The notes: generated from the sequence alone by a model not told the origin. A stretch of 64,000 bases of DNA from Paracoccus onubensis (GCF_003591515.1 NZ_QZCG01000014.1:62001-126000), one strand, 5' to 3'; numbered from the stretch's first letter, positions 8,890-18,122 are shown. A program made the numbers and translations.

Positions 8890-9870
8890 ATGAAGATTTT
8901 CGCAAGACTGGGGATGACCACAGCGGCGATCTGCCTCGCCTCGGCGGCGGCGGCAGAAACCAAATGGGTCATGGCCTCGGGTTATCCCGAAGACAGCTTC
9001 TTCACCAAGACGATCCGCACATTCATCGAAGAGGTCGAAACCAAGACGAATGGCGAACTCACCATCGACCTGCGCCCGAATGACGAGCTTATCAAACTGG
9101 ACGCGATCCGCCGGGCCGTGCAGACCGGGCAGGTGCAACTGGGCGAGATCCGCTTTGGCGTCTATGGTAACGAGGATCCCATGTTCACGCTGGACAGCGT
9201 GCCCAATGTTGCGAATGACTATGACGAAGCGCGCCTGCTGATGGAGGCATCGAAACCATGGTTCGAAGAGAAATTCGCTGAATCAGGCATGCGTGTTCTC
9301 AGTTATATGCCGTGGCCGGGCCAGGGTTTCTTCACCAATTTCGAGGTGACCGACGGTTCCGAATTCGAAGGCGTGAAACTGCGCATCTATTCCCCCGCCA
9401 CGCAGCGCATGGGCGAATTGCTGGGCTTCCAGGCAACGATCCTGCCTTTTGCCGAAGTACCGCAGGCTTTCTCGACCGGGCTGATCGAGGCCCTGTTCAC
9501 CTCGGCCCAGACAGGCACGGATATTCAGGGCTGGGATTATTCGGATTATTTCACCTATACCGGCTCGATGCATAACAAGAACGGCATCATCATCAACGAG
9601 CGCGCCCTGCAGCAGCTGGATCCCGAATTGCAGGAAGTGGTGATCACCGCCGGGAAAAATGCAACGGAAACGGCCTGGAAACTCAGCCAGGAAGCCGCCG
9701 ATGAACAGATCAAAAACCTGGAAGAGCATGGCATGACGACATCGGATGCCTCACCCGAGCTTCAGGAGAAGATGGCGGAAATCGGCGAGCAGATGATGGA
9801 GGAATGGAAGAAGGACGCTTCTCCCGAAGGCATCGAGGTTCTGGATAACTATCTGGCTTCCAAAGAGTAA
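8890..9870 (+). CDS. dctP: TRAP transporter substrate-binding protein
   Basis: A 326-residue periplasmic protein with an N-terminal signal peptide ending about residue 22 (LASAAAAET). The DctP fold is indicated by the GYPEDSFFTKTIRTF start and by VKLRIYSPATQRMGELLG, whose Arg normally pairs with a substrate carboxylate. GAGGAG precedes the ATG. The 270 bp upstream hold no gene; TTGACC at about 8843-8848 could be a -35 element. It precedes dctQ by 48 bp. The ligand is unknown; context suggests a carboxylated substrate or product of the hydantoinase. Confidence 0.9.
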   Translation: MKIFARLGMTTAAICLASAAAAETKWVMASGYPEDSFFTKTIRTFIEEVETKTNGELTIDLRPNDELIKLDAIRRAVQTGQVQLGEIRFGVYGNEDPMFTLDSVPNVANDYDEARLLMEASKPWFEEKFAESGMRVLSYMPWPGQGFFTNFEVTDGSEFEGVKLRIYSPATQRMGELLGFQATILPFAEVPQAFSTGLIEALFTSAQTGTDIQGWDYSDYFTYTGSMHNKNGIIINERALQQLDPELQEVVITAGKNATETAWKLSQEAADEQIKNLEEHGMTTSDASPELQEKMAEIGEQMMEEWKKDASPEGIEVLDNYLASKE

Positions 9871-9918
9871 TCCCGGCCTTCACTGGCTGCGGCCTGTCCG
9901 GCAACATTGGAGACACTC

Positions 9919-10428
9919 ATGTTGAGAGCCATTGCTCACAAGCTCTATCTGGTTTGCGGCTATGCTGCGGGTGCATTTCTTGCGGCAATTGCCGTAGCAA
10001 CCTTATCGCAGATCGTGGCCCGCCAGATGGGCCGCGCGGTCGAGATGACTGAACTGTCCGGTTTCTGCATGGCCGCGTCCACCTTTCTGGGCCTGGCCTA
10101 TACATTCGTGAATGGCGGTCATGTACGGGTCGAAATCGTCGCGCAACTGACCGGCGGCAAGATCAAGCGTGGAGTGGAATTGTGGTGCTGCGCCACCGGC
10201 ATCGTGATCACCGCCTTTGCGGCGTTCCAGATGGCGAAATTCACGCTTGAAACCTGGCGGATCAATGAACTCAGCCCCGGTCTGCTGGCGATACCGATGT
10301 GGATCCCGCAAAGCGGGATCGCCTTCGGTCTGGCCGTGATGTGCATCGGCATCATCGAGCAGACCACGCTGGTTCTGGCCGGGCATCGGCCGGATTACGA
10401 AACCAATACCGACAGTACGGCGGAGTAA
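9919..10428 (+). CDS. dctQ: TRAP transporter small permease
   Basis: A 169-residue DctQ-family protein with four hydrophobic segments (about residues 10-35, 45-65, 88-108 and 130-150). The ATG at 9919 is chosen over the TTG at 9907 because the TTG codon lies within the Shine-Dalgarno-like TTGGAGA. It joins the large permease in the inner membrane. The stop is 4 bp before the dctM ATG at 10433, so the pair is co-translated. Confidence 0.88.
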   Translation: MLRAIAHKLYLVCGYAAGAFLAAIAVATLSQIVARQMGRAVEMTELSGFCMAASTFLGLAYTFVNGGHVRVEIVAQLTGGKIKRGVELWCCATGIVITAFAAFQMAKFTLETWRINELSPGLLAIPMWIPQSGIAFGLAVMCIGIIEQTTLVLAGHRPDYETNTDSTAE

Positions 10429-10432
10429 CGTG

Positions 10433-11737
10433 ATGGATAGCACAACCGCCTCTTTCGTCGCCCTCCTGCTGTGCCTGCTGCTGTTTCTGGGCAGCGGCGT
10501 CTGGATCGCGCTGTCGCTGCTCAGTGCGTCGGTGGTCATGTTCCTGTTTTTCACTCCGGTGGACGCAGGCTCGATCATGGCTTCGACCATGTGGGATGCA
10601 AGCTGGAACTGGGCTTTGACCGCGCTGCCGCTATTCGTATGGATGGGCGAGATCCTGATGCGCTCGGGCCTGTCATCCAATCTGTTTCAGGGATTGTCGC
10701 CCTGGCTGGCCCGCCTGCCCGGCGGGCTTCTGCATGTCAATGTTGTCGGATGCGGCGTCATGGCGGCGGTGTCGGGATCATCCGCGGTGACCTGCGCAAC
10801 GGTGGGACGTATGACCGTTCCCGAACTGCGCAAGCGCAAATACGATTCCCGCATGATGGTGGGATCGCTGGCGGGCGCCGGGACGTTCGGTCTGCTGATC
10901 CCGCCCTCGATCATCATGATCGTTTACGGTGTCATCGCGCAGCAATCGGTGGCACGGCTGTTCATTGCCGGCATTGTTCCGGGGCTGGTGCTGATCCTGC
11001 TGTTTTCGGGCTATATCGCCATATGGGCAAAGCTGAATCCCGATAAGCGGGGCGAGGTTCCTCCGACCATGCCCTTCATGCAGAAACTGAAGGCGTCACG
11101 CGACCTGCTGCCGGTGGTGCTGCTGATCGCCGCCATCATCGGCTCGATCTATCGGGGGCTGGCGACACCTACGGAAGCCGCCTCCATCGGCATTCTCGGG
11201 GCGTTCATACTGTCTTTCCTGAACGGAACGATGTCTCGGCGCATGTTCATCGACAGCCTTATGGCGGCGACAAGAATTTCGTGCATGATCTCGTTCATCA
11301 TCGCCTGCGCGGCCTGCCTGTCCATCGCTGTGGGCTTCGCCGATATCCCCCGCGTGGCGGCATCATGGGTGAACAGCATGAATCTGTCGCCCACGATGCT
11401 GATCGTCGTGCTGACGATATTCTTCCTGATATTGGGTTGCTTTCTCGAGGGAATCTCGATTCTGGTCCTGTCCAGCTCTGTGGTGCTGCCAATGGTTCAG
11501 GCTGCCGGAATCGATCTGATCTGGTTCGGGATTTTCGTGGTGATCGTCATCGAATGCGCGCAGATCACGCCGCCGGTGGGATTCAACCTGATCGTGCTGA
11601 AATCCCTGACCGGCAAGGGCATCGGAGAGGTGGCACGGGATACGCTTCCCTTCCTGCTGATCCTGCTGACGGCAATCGCGCTGTTCGCCGTATTCCCCGG
11701 CCTTGTGACATTCCTGCCGGAACTGATGTACCGATAG
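10433..11737 (+). CDS. dctM: TRAP transporter large permease
   Basis: A 434-residue DctM protein with about twelve membrane segments. Conserved family stretches are GSSAVTCATVGRMTVPEL, GAGTFGLLIPPSIIMIVYG and the late CAQITPPVGFNLIVLK. It catalyses sodium-driven uptake of the ligand delivered by DctP. A GTG at 10430 is an alternative start. It is the last gene of the hyu-TRAP group; a hairpin terminator follows at 11769-11794. Confidence 0.92.
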   Translation: MDSTTASFVALLLCLLLFLGSGVWIALSLLSASVVMFLFFTPVDAGSIMASTMWDASWNWALTALPLFVWMGEILMRSGLSSNLFQGLSPWLARLPGGLLHVNVVGCGVMAAVSGSSAVTCATVGRMTVPELRKRKYDSRMMVGSLAGAGTFGLLIPPSIIMIVYGVIAQQSVARLFIAGIVPGLVLILLFSGYIAIWAKLNPDKRGEVPPTMPFMQKLKASRDLLPVVLLIAAIIGSIYRGLATPTEAASIGILGAFILSFLNGTMSRRMFIDSLMAATRISCMISFIIACAACLSIAVGFADIPRVAASWVNSMNLSPTMLIVVLTIFFLILGCFLEGISILVLSSSVVLPMVQAAGIDLIWFGIFVVIVIECAQITPPVGFNLIVLKSLTGKGIGEVARDTLPFLLILLTAIALFAVFPGLVTFLPELMYR

Positions 11738-11768
11738 GCGATCGAAACGGGGGACGATCCACGTCTTA

Positions 11769-11794
11769 ATGCGCCCCGCGGTAACGGGGCGCAT
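11769..11794. terminator. Hairpin between convergent dctM and RND permease genes
   Basis: Perfect 9-bp arms (ATGCGCCCC 11769-11777, GGGGCGCAT 11786-11794) with an 8-nt loop, 32 bp after the dctM stop. No long T run follows on either strand, so it is a probable but not classical terminator. Confidence 0.6.
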
Positions 11795-11919
11795 ATGCGG
11801 CCGGACAGGAATATGCTCAGGCATTTTCTATCTTCGGCCATCTGCGATCTCGCGACCGGAGATTGCCGCACAGTGTACTGGCACTGCACGGCCGGCACCT
11901 GTCACGCCCCGCAACGCTC

Positions 11920-14900
11920 TTACCCGGCGCGGGTCTTGCGTTTACGCGTGACCAGCTTCACGCCCTGCAAGACGGCGACATAGAAAACCGGTACCAGAAA
12001 GATCCCGATCACCGCCGAGGAAGCCATGCCGCCCAGCACCCCGATCCCGATCGAGTTCTGCGCCCCTGCCCCGGCCCCGTTCGCGATCGCAAGCGGCAAC
12101 ACGCCCAGCATGAAGGCGAATGTCGTCATCAGGATCGGACGCAGCCGCATCATTGACGCCTCGATTGCGGCATCCAGCAATGATTTGCCCTGCGCAACCA
12201 ATGCCTGCGCGAATTCCACAATCAGGATCGCGTTCCGCGCAGCCAAACCGATTGTCGTCAGCAGCCCGACCTTGAAATAGACATCGTTGGACTGCCCGAA
12301 GATCAATGCCGCCGCCAATGCGCCAAGGATGCCGATCGGCACGGTCATCATCACCGCCAGAGGCACGGTCCAGCTTTCATACAGCGCCGCAAGCGCAAGG
12401 AACACGACCAAGGCCGACAGCGCGAACAGCATCGGGGCCTGATTGCCAGACAACCGCTCCTGATAGCTCAGCCCCGTCCAGGCCGAACCATAGCCGCCAT
12501 CGAGATCGGCGACCATTTCCTCCATCGCTTCCATCGCCGCGCCCGATGACAGACCCTGCGCGGCCGCCCCGCTGAGTTCCAGCGCGCGCGTGCCGCCATA
12601 ACGGGACAGCGCCTGCGGCTCCTGATCCCATGCCTGCGTCGAGAATGCGCCGAAAGAGACCATCTCGCCCTGATCGTTCCGCGCATACCAGCGGTCGATA
12701 TCCTCGGGGCGCGAACGGGCTTCGGCTTCGCCCTGCACGATGACCGGACGCAATTCCGTGCCAAGCGCGAAATCATTGACGTCGCGCCCGGCAAAGATCA
12801 CCGACAGCATCGCGTTGACCTCGGAAATCGACAGGCCGAAAGCGGCGGCCTTCTGTTGATCGATATCCAGCCGCAGCGAGGTCTCGAAGGGTGATTCATT
12901 GCCGCGCAGATTGGTCACGCGCCCGTCTTCCTGCGCAATCGCGACAAGCTGATCGGCAGCCGCCGACAACCCTTCCTGTCCCTGCCCGGCCTGATCGACG
13001 AGATACATCGAGAAGCCGGACGACACGCCCATGCCCGGAATGGCGGGCGGTTGCAGGAAGAAGACCTGACCCGAGCGGTTGGTCATGAAGAAATGCGCAT
13101 TGGCCCGCGTGACCAGCGAGGCGACATCGAAGCCTTCGCGCTCGTCGTAATCACGCAGCTTGGCAAAGACCATCGCCGTATTCTGGCCCGAGCCGCCAAA
13201 GCTGAAGCCAAGCGCGGCAAAGACCGACTCGACCGTCTCGGATTCCTCGTTCAGCAGGTAATCCTCGACCTTCTCGACAACGGCCTGCGTCTGTGTCGCC
13301 GTCGATCCGTCGGGTGTCTCGACCATGACCAGCATCACGCCCTGATCCTCGTCCGGAAGGAACGAACCGGGCAGCTTCTGATACAGCGCCATCGCCCCCG
13401 CGCCGATGGCGACCAGAACAATCAGCATGCGGAACGGCCGCCGGACCAGCCGGGTGACGACAGATCCATAGCCGCGCGTGGCCCGGTCGAGATTGCGGTT
13501 GAACCAGCGGGCAGGCGCAATGCCGCCGTCGTGATTACGCGGGCGCAGCAGGCTGGCGCACATGGCGGGTGTCAGGATGACCGCAACGCCCAGCGACAGC
13601 ACCATCGCCGTGATGATGGTGACCGAAAATTGCCGATAGATCACACCCGTCGCACCGGTCATGAAGGCCATGGGCAGGAACACCGCCGACAGAACCATCA
13701 CGATGCCGACCAGCGCCGAGGTGATTTCCTTCATGCTCTTTTCGGTCGCCTCGACGGGGCCAAGCCCCTCTTCCTCCATCACCCGCTCGACATTTTCGAC
13801 CACCACGATGGCGTCATCGACCAGAAGCCCGATCGCCAGTACCAGCCCAAACATGGTCAGGGTGTTGATCGAGTATCCCGCAAAGGCCAGCACGCCGAAA
13901 GTGCCAAGCAGCACCACCGGAATCGCAATTACCGGAATGATCGTCGCGCGCCAGCTTTGCAGGAAGCAAAGGATCACCAGAAAGACCAGCAGAACAGCCT
14001 CGGCCAGCGTATGATAGACCTGATTGATCGATTCCTCGACAAAAGGCGAGGTATCGTAGGGATAGACGATATCAACCCCCTCGGGCAGAGAAGGCGCGAT
14101 ACCTGCCAAGACCTCGCGCACGGCCTCGGCCGTGTCGACCGCATTCGCTCCGGTGGCCAGATTGACGCCGAAGCCCGCAGCCGGAGCTCCATTATAGCGC
14201 GACTCGCCCCCATAGCTTTCCTGCCCGATCTCGATCCGCGCGACATCGCCCAGAAAGACGGTCGAACCGTCCGGGTCCACCCGCAGCAGGATACGTTCGA
14301 ACTCTTCGACGCTGGAGAATTGCGACTGCGCCGATAGGGACATGGTCAGACGCTGACCTTCGATCGTCGGCTGGGCACCAAGGCTGCCGACGGTGACGTT
14401 GGTATTCTGCTCTGCCACGGCGGCGGTCACATCGGCAGGCGTCACCTGATATTGCGTCATTTTCATCGGGTCCAGCCAGACCCGCATGGCATAACCCGAC
14501 CCGAATGTGCTGATGGAACCGACGCCCGGTGTCCGCTTGACCGGATCCTCGATCCGCTGCGCAACCAGATCTCCCAGTTCCACGGTCGAATAGCGACCAT
14601 CGCTGCTGGTCAATGCGCCGACAAGCAGGATGGACGAGGTGGAGCGCGAAACATTCACCCCGGTTTGTTGCACGATATCCGGCAATTGCGAGGTCACAAG
14701 CTGCAACTTGTTCTGCACCTGAACCTGCGCGATATCCGCATCGACGGAATCGTCGAAGGTCAGCGAGATCGAGGCCGAGCCGGGCGAGGAACTGGATGTC
14801 ATATAGATCAGCCCGTCCAGCCCCGTCATCGCGTCCTCGACAACCGTGGTGACAGAGCTTTCGACGATCTCGGCCGAAGCGCCGTTATAGCTGGCGCTTA

Positions 14901-15033
14901 TTCGGACGGTTGTGGGTGATATCTGGGGATATTGCTCGATGGCCAGCGAGGATAGCCCAAGACCGCCCACCAGCATCGTCACGAATGCGATCACCCATGC
15001 GAAAACCGGACGGTGAATGAAGAAATGCGCCAT
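11920..15033 (-). CDS. HAE1-family RND efflux permease (AcrB/MexB-like)
   Basis: A 1037-residue inner-membrane proton antiporter, the normal AcrB length. It opens with MAHFFIHRPVFAWVIAF and repeats the layout of two blocks of six membrane segments and two large periplasmic loops. GLLVDDAIVVVEN at about residues 400-412 carries the two proton-relay Asp. It exports hydrophobic or amphipathic compounds, with the adaptor upstream and an outer-membrane TolC-type channel that is not encoded here. It starts 4 bp after the adaptor stop. The divergent TetR gene is the likely repressor. Confidence 0.95.
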   Translation of the reverse strand: MAHFFIHRPVFAWVIAFVTMLVGGLGLSSLAIEQYPQISPTTVRISASYNGASAEIVESSVTTVVEDAMTGLDGLIYMTSSSSPGSASISLTFDDSVDADIAQVQVQNKLQLVTSQLPDIVQQTGVNVSRSTSSILLVGALTSSDGRYSTVELGDLVAQRIEDPVKRTPGVGSISTFGSGYAMRVWLDPMKMTQYQVTPADVTAAVAEQNTNVTVGSLGAQPTIEGQRLTMSLSAQSQFSSVEEFERILLRVDPDGSTVFLGDVARIEIGQESYGGESRYNGAPAAGFGVNLATGANAVDTAEAVREVLAGIAPSLPEGVDIVYPYDTSPFVEESINQVYHTLAEAVLLVFLVILCFLQSWRATIIPVIAIPVVLLGTFGVLAFAGYSINTLTMFGLVLAIGLLVDDAIVVVENVERVMEEEGLGPVEATEKSMKEITSALVGIVMVLSAVFLPMAFMTGATGVIYRQFSVTIITAMVLSLGVAVILTPAMCASLLRPRNHDGGIAPARWFNRNLDRATRGYGSVVTRLVRRPFRMLIVLVAIGAGAMALYQKLPGSFLPDEDQGVMLVMVETPDGSTATQTQAVVEKVEDYLLNEESETVESVFAALGFSFGGSGQNTAMVFAKLRDYDEREGFDVASLVTRANAHFFMTNRSGQVFFLQPPAIPGMGVSSGFSMYLVDQAGQGQEGLSAAADQLVAIAQEDGRVTNLRGNESPFETSLRLDIDQQKAAAFGLSISEVNAMLSVIFAGRDVNDFALGTELRPVIVQGEAEARSRPEDIDRWYARNDQGEMVSFGAFSTQAWDQEPQALSRYGGTRALELSGAAAQGLSSGAAMEAMEEMVADLDGGYGSAWTGLSYQERLSGNQAPMLFALSALVVFLALAALYESWTVPLAVMMTVPIGILGALAAALIFGQSNDVYFKVGLLTTIGLAARNAILIVEFAQALVAQGKSLLDAAIEASMMRLRPILMTTFAFMLGVLPLAIANGAGAGAQNSIGIGVLGGMASSAVIGIFLVPVFYVAVLQGVKLVTRKRKTRAG

Positions 15034-15037
15034 CGGG

Positions 15038-16231
15038 TTACTCCGCCGCCGGAGTGTCGGCGGGGGCCGCCACGGAATCATCGCCCTTTGGGTTTTCCAC
15101 CTCGCGCACCACGCCGTTTTCATCGAAGGTGACCGGCACTGTCGTCACCTCGGCACCGTCCTGCAATCCGGTCAATCCGTCGACCGCAAGCAGGTCACCA
15201 TCCTCCACCCCGTCGGTCACGATCCAATGGTGCTGATATGTTCCCTCTTCAGACAATTCACGCAGCACCGCCTTGCCATCCTCGACCACCCATGCCGTCA
15301 GCGTGCCGCTGCGGTCGCGGGTCGTGGCGGATTGCGACACCAGAAACGCCTCGACTGTGCCAAGCTCGACCTGACCGCGCACGAACATGCCCGGCAACAA
15401 CAGATAATGCGGATTGTCGAAACGGAACCGCGTATCCACCGAGCCGGTCGAGGTCGAGACGCTGAAACTGGGCGCGACCATCTCGCCGGTAGCCTCATAG
15501 GTCTGGCCGGTTTCCAGCGTCAGTGTTGCCTGCAGCTTCTCGCTCATCGTCAGCCGGCCGTTGCGGATATCGTTGATCGTCGCCAGCATCCGGGCGGAAG
15601 GCGCATACATATCCACCTCGATCGGATCGAGCCGCGTCACCGTGGCAAGCGCATCCGCCTGACCCGCCGTCACCAGATCGCCCACCGAGGCCTGCGCCAC
15701 GCTGGCCATGCCGTCGATCGGGCTGGTGACCGTGGTCCAGTCCAGCTCCACCTGCGCCACACGCAGGGCGGCCTCTGCCGATTGCACCGTGGCGCGCGCC
15801 TGCTCCATGGTCGCCCGTGCCGCCTCGACCTGCGCAAGCGTCGTTCCAGAGCCCTGCAACCGTTCCGTCCGCTCGTAAGATGCCTCGGCCTCGATCAGTG
15901 CCGCCTTGGCAGCCGCCACGTCCGCCTCGGCACTGCTGAGCGCAGCTTCATAGGTGGCCGCATCGATACGGAACATCGGATCGCCCTGTTTCAGTGTCCG
16001 CCCCGGATTGTAAAGGATCTCGGTGATGATCCCGCCGACCCGAGGCCGAATCGCCGCATCCGCGCCGGAAACGGCGCGTCCCGGCAGGGTCGCGACCATC
16101 GGCACGGCCTGCCGGGTAATTTCCACTACCCCAACCTGCTTGGGCGGCGCAGCGTCCTGCGCAATGGCGGCCGAGCCGAAAGCCAGAAGCGCAATGGCGG
16201 CAAGGCGGATCGAGTCAAGAAAATCGGACAT
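15038..16231 (-). CDS. RND efflux periplasmic adaptor (AcrA-like)
   Basis: A 397-residue membrane-fusion protein. The start at 16231 is chosen because GGGGAAT lies about 9 bp upstream and a signal peptide follows (AAIALLAFGSAAIAQ). The order is lipoyl half-motif (IRPRVGGIITEILYNPG), an Ala/Glu-rich coiled-coil hairpin (about residues 95-165), the second lipoyl half and the beta-barrel. It links the AcrB-like pump to an outer-membrane channel. It is the first gene of a two-gene operon, divergent from the TetR gene. Confidence 0.92.
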   Translation of the reverse strand: MSDFLDSIRLAAIALLAFGSAAIAQDAAPPKQVGVVEITRQAVPMVATLPGRAVSGADAAIRPRVGGIITEILYNPGRTLKQGDPMFRIDAATYEAALSSAEADVAAAKAALIEAEASYERTERLQGSGTTLAQVEAARATMEQARATVQSAEAALRVAQVELDWTTVTSPIDGMASVAQASVGDLVTAGQADALATVTRLDPIEVDMYAPSARMLATINDIRNGRLTMSEKLQATLTLETGQTYEATGEMVAPSFSVSTSTGSVDTRFRFDNPHYLLLPGMFVRGQVELGTVEAFLVSQSATTRDRSGTLTAWVVEDGKAVLRELSEEGTYQHHWIVTDGVEDGDLLAVDGLTGLQDGAEVTTVPVTFDENGVVREVENPKGDDSVAAPADTPAAE

Positions 16232-16289
16232 CGTGATATTCCCCAGCATGAAGCAGCCCCGCGCGGCACGGGCCGGTATTGCAATCTCC

Positions 16290-16314
16290 TTGCACAATTC
16301 TGCACTGTGTGCAA
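16290..16314. promoter_or_regulatory. Inverted repeat, probable TetR operator for the efflux operon
   Basis: TTGCACA (16290-16296) and TGTGCAA (16308-16314) are perfect 7-bp inverted arms around an 11-nt centre, in the 118-bp divergent gap between the adaptor gene and the TetR gene. Extra half-sites (ATTGCA at 16279-16284) lie next to it. Size and place fit an AcrR-type operator controlling both directions. Confidence 0.65.
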
Positions 16315-16349
16315 TGTTTGCTTTCCCTGAATATCGGAGAAATCGGCCT

Positions 16350-16958
16350 ATGCCCGCCCGCTCAACACTTCGTGATCGCCGCCGCCAGCAAACAGCGCGC
16401 GAGATCCAGTCCGCCATGCTGCGGCTTGCGGTGCGGGATGGTTATGGGGCGGTCACGACCGAGATGATCGCGACCGAGGCAGGCATCAGCCCCCGGACCT
16501 TCTTCAACTATTATCCGAACAAGGAAGCGGCGCTGGTCGGCAAGTCGCCCGAAATCGGCCCGGATATCACTGAATCGTTCCGGCAAGGCACCGGCCCGCT
16601 GATAAAGGCCCTGTTCGAGGCGCTGGACCGGCATCTGCGCGACAGCTACCTGAATCGCGATACGATCCGGATGATCGATACGTTGCTGGAACGCAGCCCC
16701 GAACTGGTGCCGCAATTTTACGCATCGCTGCAAACACTTACTGCTCAGTTGGCGGAACTCATCGGGCAGCGACAACGCGCGATCGGCCATCATGACGCCG
16801 AGCTTCTGGCCGATATGACCACGCATGCACTGGCCAATGCCATCCGCAGCTGGGCGCAATCCGAAACCATGCCAGAAACAGATATCGCCAGCCATGCCCG
16901 GATACAGGTCGAACGGATAGGAGCGATCATTTCGGATCGCCAGAACGAAAACGCCTGA
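16350..16958 (+). CDS. TetR/AcrR-family regulator of the adjacent efflux operon
   Basis: A 202-residue regulator. The N-terminal helix-turn-helix spans about residues 18-60 (GAVTTEMIATEAGISPRTFF, then NYYPNKEA), the standard TetR signature. The C-terminal ligand domain is variable, as usual. The divergent placement over a perfect palindrome argues for repression of the RND operon and of itself; the inducer would be a pump substrate. The ATG at 16350 begins at the usual distance before the DNA-binding domain. Confidence 0.88.
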   Translation: MPARSTLRDRRRQQTAREIQSAMLRLAVRDGYGAVTTEMIATEAGISPRTFFNYYPNKEAALVGKSPEIGPDITESFRQGTGPLIKALFEALDRHLRDSYLNRDTIRMIDTLLERSPELVPQFYASLQTLTAQLAELIGQRQRAIGHHDAELLADMTTHALANAIRSWAQSETMPETDIASHARIQVERIGAIISDRQNENA

Positions 16959-17000
16959 CCGGGATCGCCAGAACCATACCGGCATGATGGTGGAAGCGTC

Positions 17001-17132
17001 AGAGCGTGCCGCGCCGCATCGGAAACGCCGGTTACTTGCGTCCCGCGATGGCCGGGGGCGCTGCCCCCGGACCCCCGAGGTATTTACCGCAAAGAAGAAG
17101 AAGAAAGGAACGGGCGGGCGCGGCATGCTCTA
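17001..17132. repeat. Dispersed hairpin repeat, copy B, with terminal inverted repeats
   Basis: The outer ends 17001-17015 (AGAGCGTGCCGCGCC) and 17117-17131 (GGCGCGGCATGCTCT) are inverted repeats matching at 14 of 15 positions. Inside are ATCGGAAACGCCGG, then GGCCGGGGGC/GCCCCCGGACCCCC, which folds as a hairpin, then the GAGGTATTT-ACCGC-AAAGAAGAAG core. The element fills the gap between convergent TetR and FGE genes, and its right end contains the FGE stop codon (TAG on the minus strand). This is the clearest full-length copy. Confidence 0.85.
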
Positions 17133-18122
17133 TATCTTGGCGGCAACCCGGAAGCCGCAATTCCCGGTCGAACTGTCGGGATCGTTCCGGGTCCGGGAAT
17201 GCACGTGATAACGGTCGCAATAGCTGACATGGCAAAGATACGACCCGCCGCGCTGCACGCGGGCATCCGGCTCGCCGATTGCGGTCAGGTCGCAGGGGTC
17301 AATGGGCGGAAGGCGTCCGCCGCCGGGTAACGGGCCGAACCGGTCGGCGGCCCATTCCCAGACATTGCCGGTCATATTATGCATCCCGAACCCGTTTGAC
17401 GCGAAAGCATCCACCGGGGCGGTGCCGATCCAGCCATCCTCGCCACTGTCACGGGTCGGAAAGCTGCCCTGAAATGTATTCATCGCGAAGCCGCCATCCG
17501 GCGTCATCTCATTGCCCCAAGGAAATTTCCTCCGGGCCAGACCACCGCGCGCCGCACATTCCCATTGGGCTTCGGTCGGCAGATCAAGTCTGGACCAGTT
17601 GCAATAAGCCAATGCGTCATACCAGCAGATATGCACCACGGGATGGTTCTCGCGTCCCGTCAGATCCGAGCCGGGCCCCTCGGGCGCCGACCAGCAGGCA
17701 CGCTCGACCTTGCGCCACCAGGGAAGACCCGGAGGCGTGGTCGCATGGGCCCGGGCATCCTTCAGCAGCAGATGGAAAACATAGCTCCAGCCTTCCGCCT
17801 CGGCCACCGTCCGGTAACCGGTCGCATCCGCGAAACGCGCATAATCGGCATTGCTGACCGCAAAGGGCGAGATGAGATAAGGGCTCAGCTTCACCTTGCG
17901 GCGTGGGCTGTCCATATCGCCGGGAAAGGCCGAGCGGCGCGCGCCCATCTCGAAGAAACCGCCACGGATTGGGCGCAGCTTCGCGCGAAGCTCTTCGCTG
18001 GTCTCTGCCGGGGCCTGCCTGACGGCATTGGCGCGGGCGAGAAACGCCATGTCACGCCCTTCGGCCGGGTCATCCTGGCGGGCGGGACCGCAGCAGCCGG
18101 ATTTCTTACTGCCATGCGGCAT
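17130..18122 (-). CDS. Formylglycine-generating enzyme (SUMF1-type)
   Basis: A 330-residue protein of the FGE-sulfatase fold. Unlike many relatives it keeps the catalytic pair: RGGSYLCHVSYCDRYHVHSR has Cys297 and Cys302 in the spacing used by true FGE. RNDPDSSTGNCGFR follows, as in human SUMF1. A Cys-rich N-terminus (KKSGCCGPAR) is also FGE-like. The enzyme converts a Cys in CxPxR of sulfatases to formylglycine, using O2 and copper. The start at 18122 is chosen for its AAGGGGAG site. No sulfatase gene lies in the window. The stop codon falls in repeat copy B. Confidence 0.88.
   Translation of the reverse strand: MPHGSKKSGCCGPARQDDPAEGRDMAFLARANAVRQAPAETSEELRAKLRPIRGGFFEMGARRSAFPGDMDSPRRKVKLSPYLISPFAVSNADYARFADATGYRTVAEAEGWSYVFHLLLKDARAHATTPPGLPWWRKVERACWSAPEGPGSDLTGRENHPVVHICWYDALAYCNWSRLDLPTEAQWECAARGGLARRKFPWGNEMTPDGGFAMNTFQGSFPTRDSGEDGWIGTAPVDAFASNGFGMHNMTGNVWEWAADRFGPLPGGGRLPPIDPCDLTAIGEPDARVQRGGSYLCHVSYCDRYHVHSRTRNDPDSSTGNCGFRVAAKI

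Noticed and set aside
13051..14337. Long plus-strand frame inside the RND permease
   Set aside because: Antisense shadow of a conserved pump gene, with no recognisable domain.
17001..17132. Insertion sequence
   Set aside because: Terminal inverted repeats exist, but no transposase frame fits inside 132 bp and no flanking target duplication was evident; it is treated as a non-autonomous repeat.
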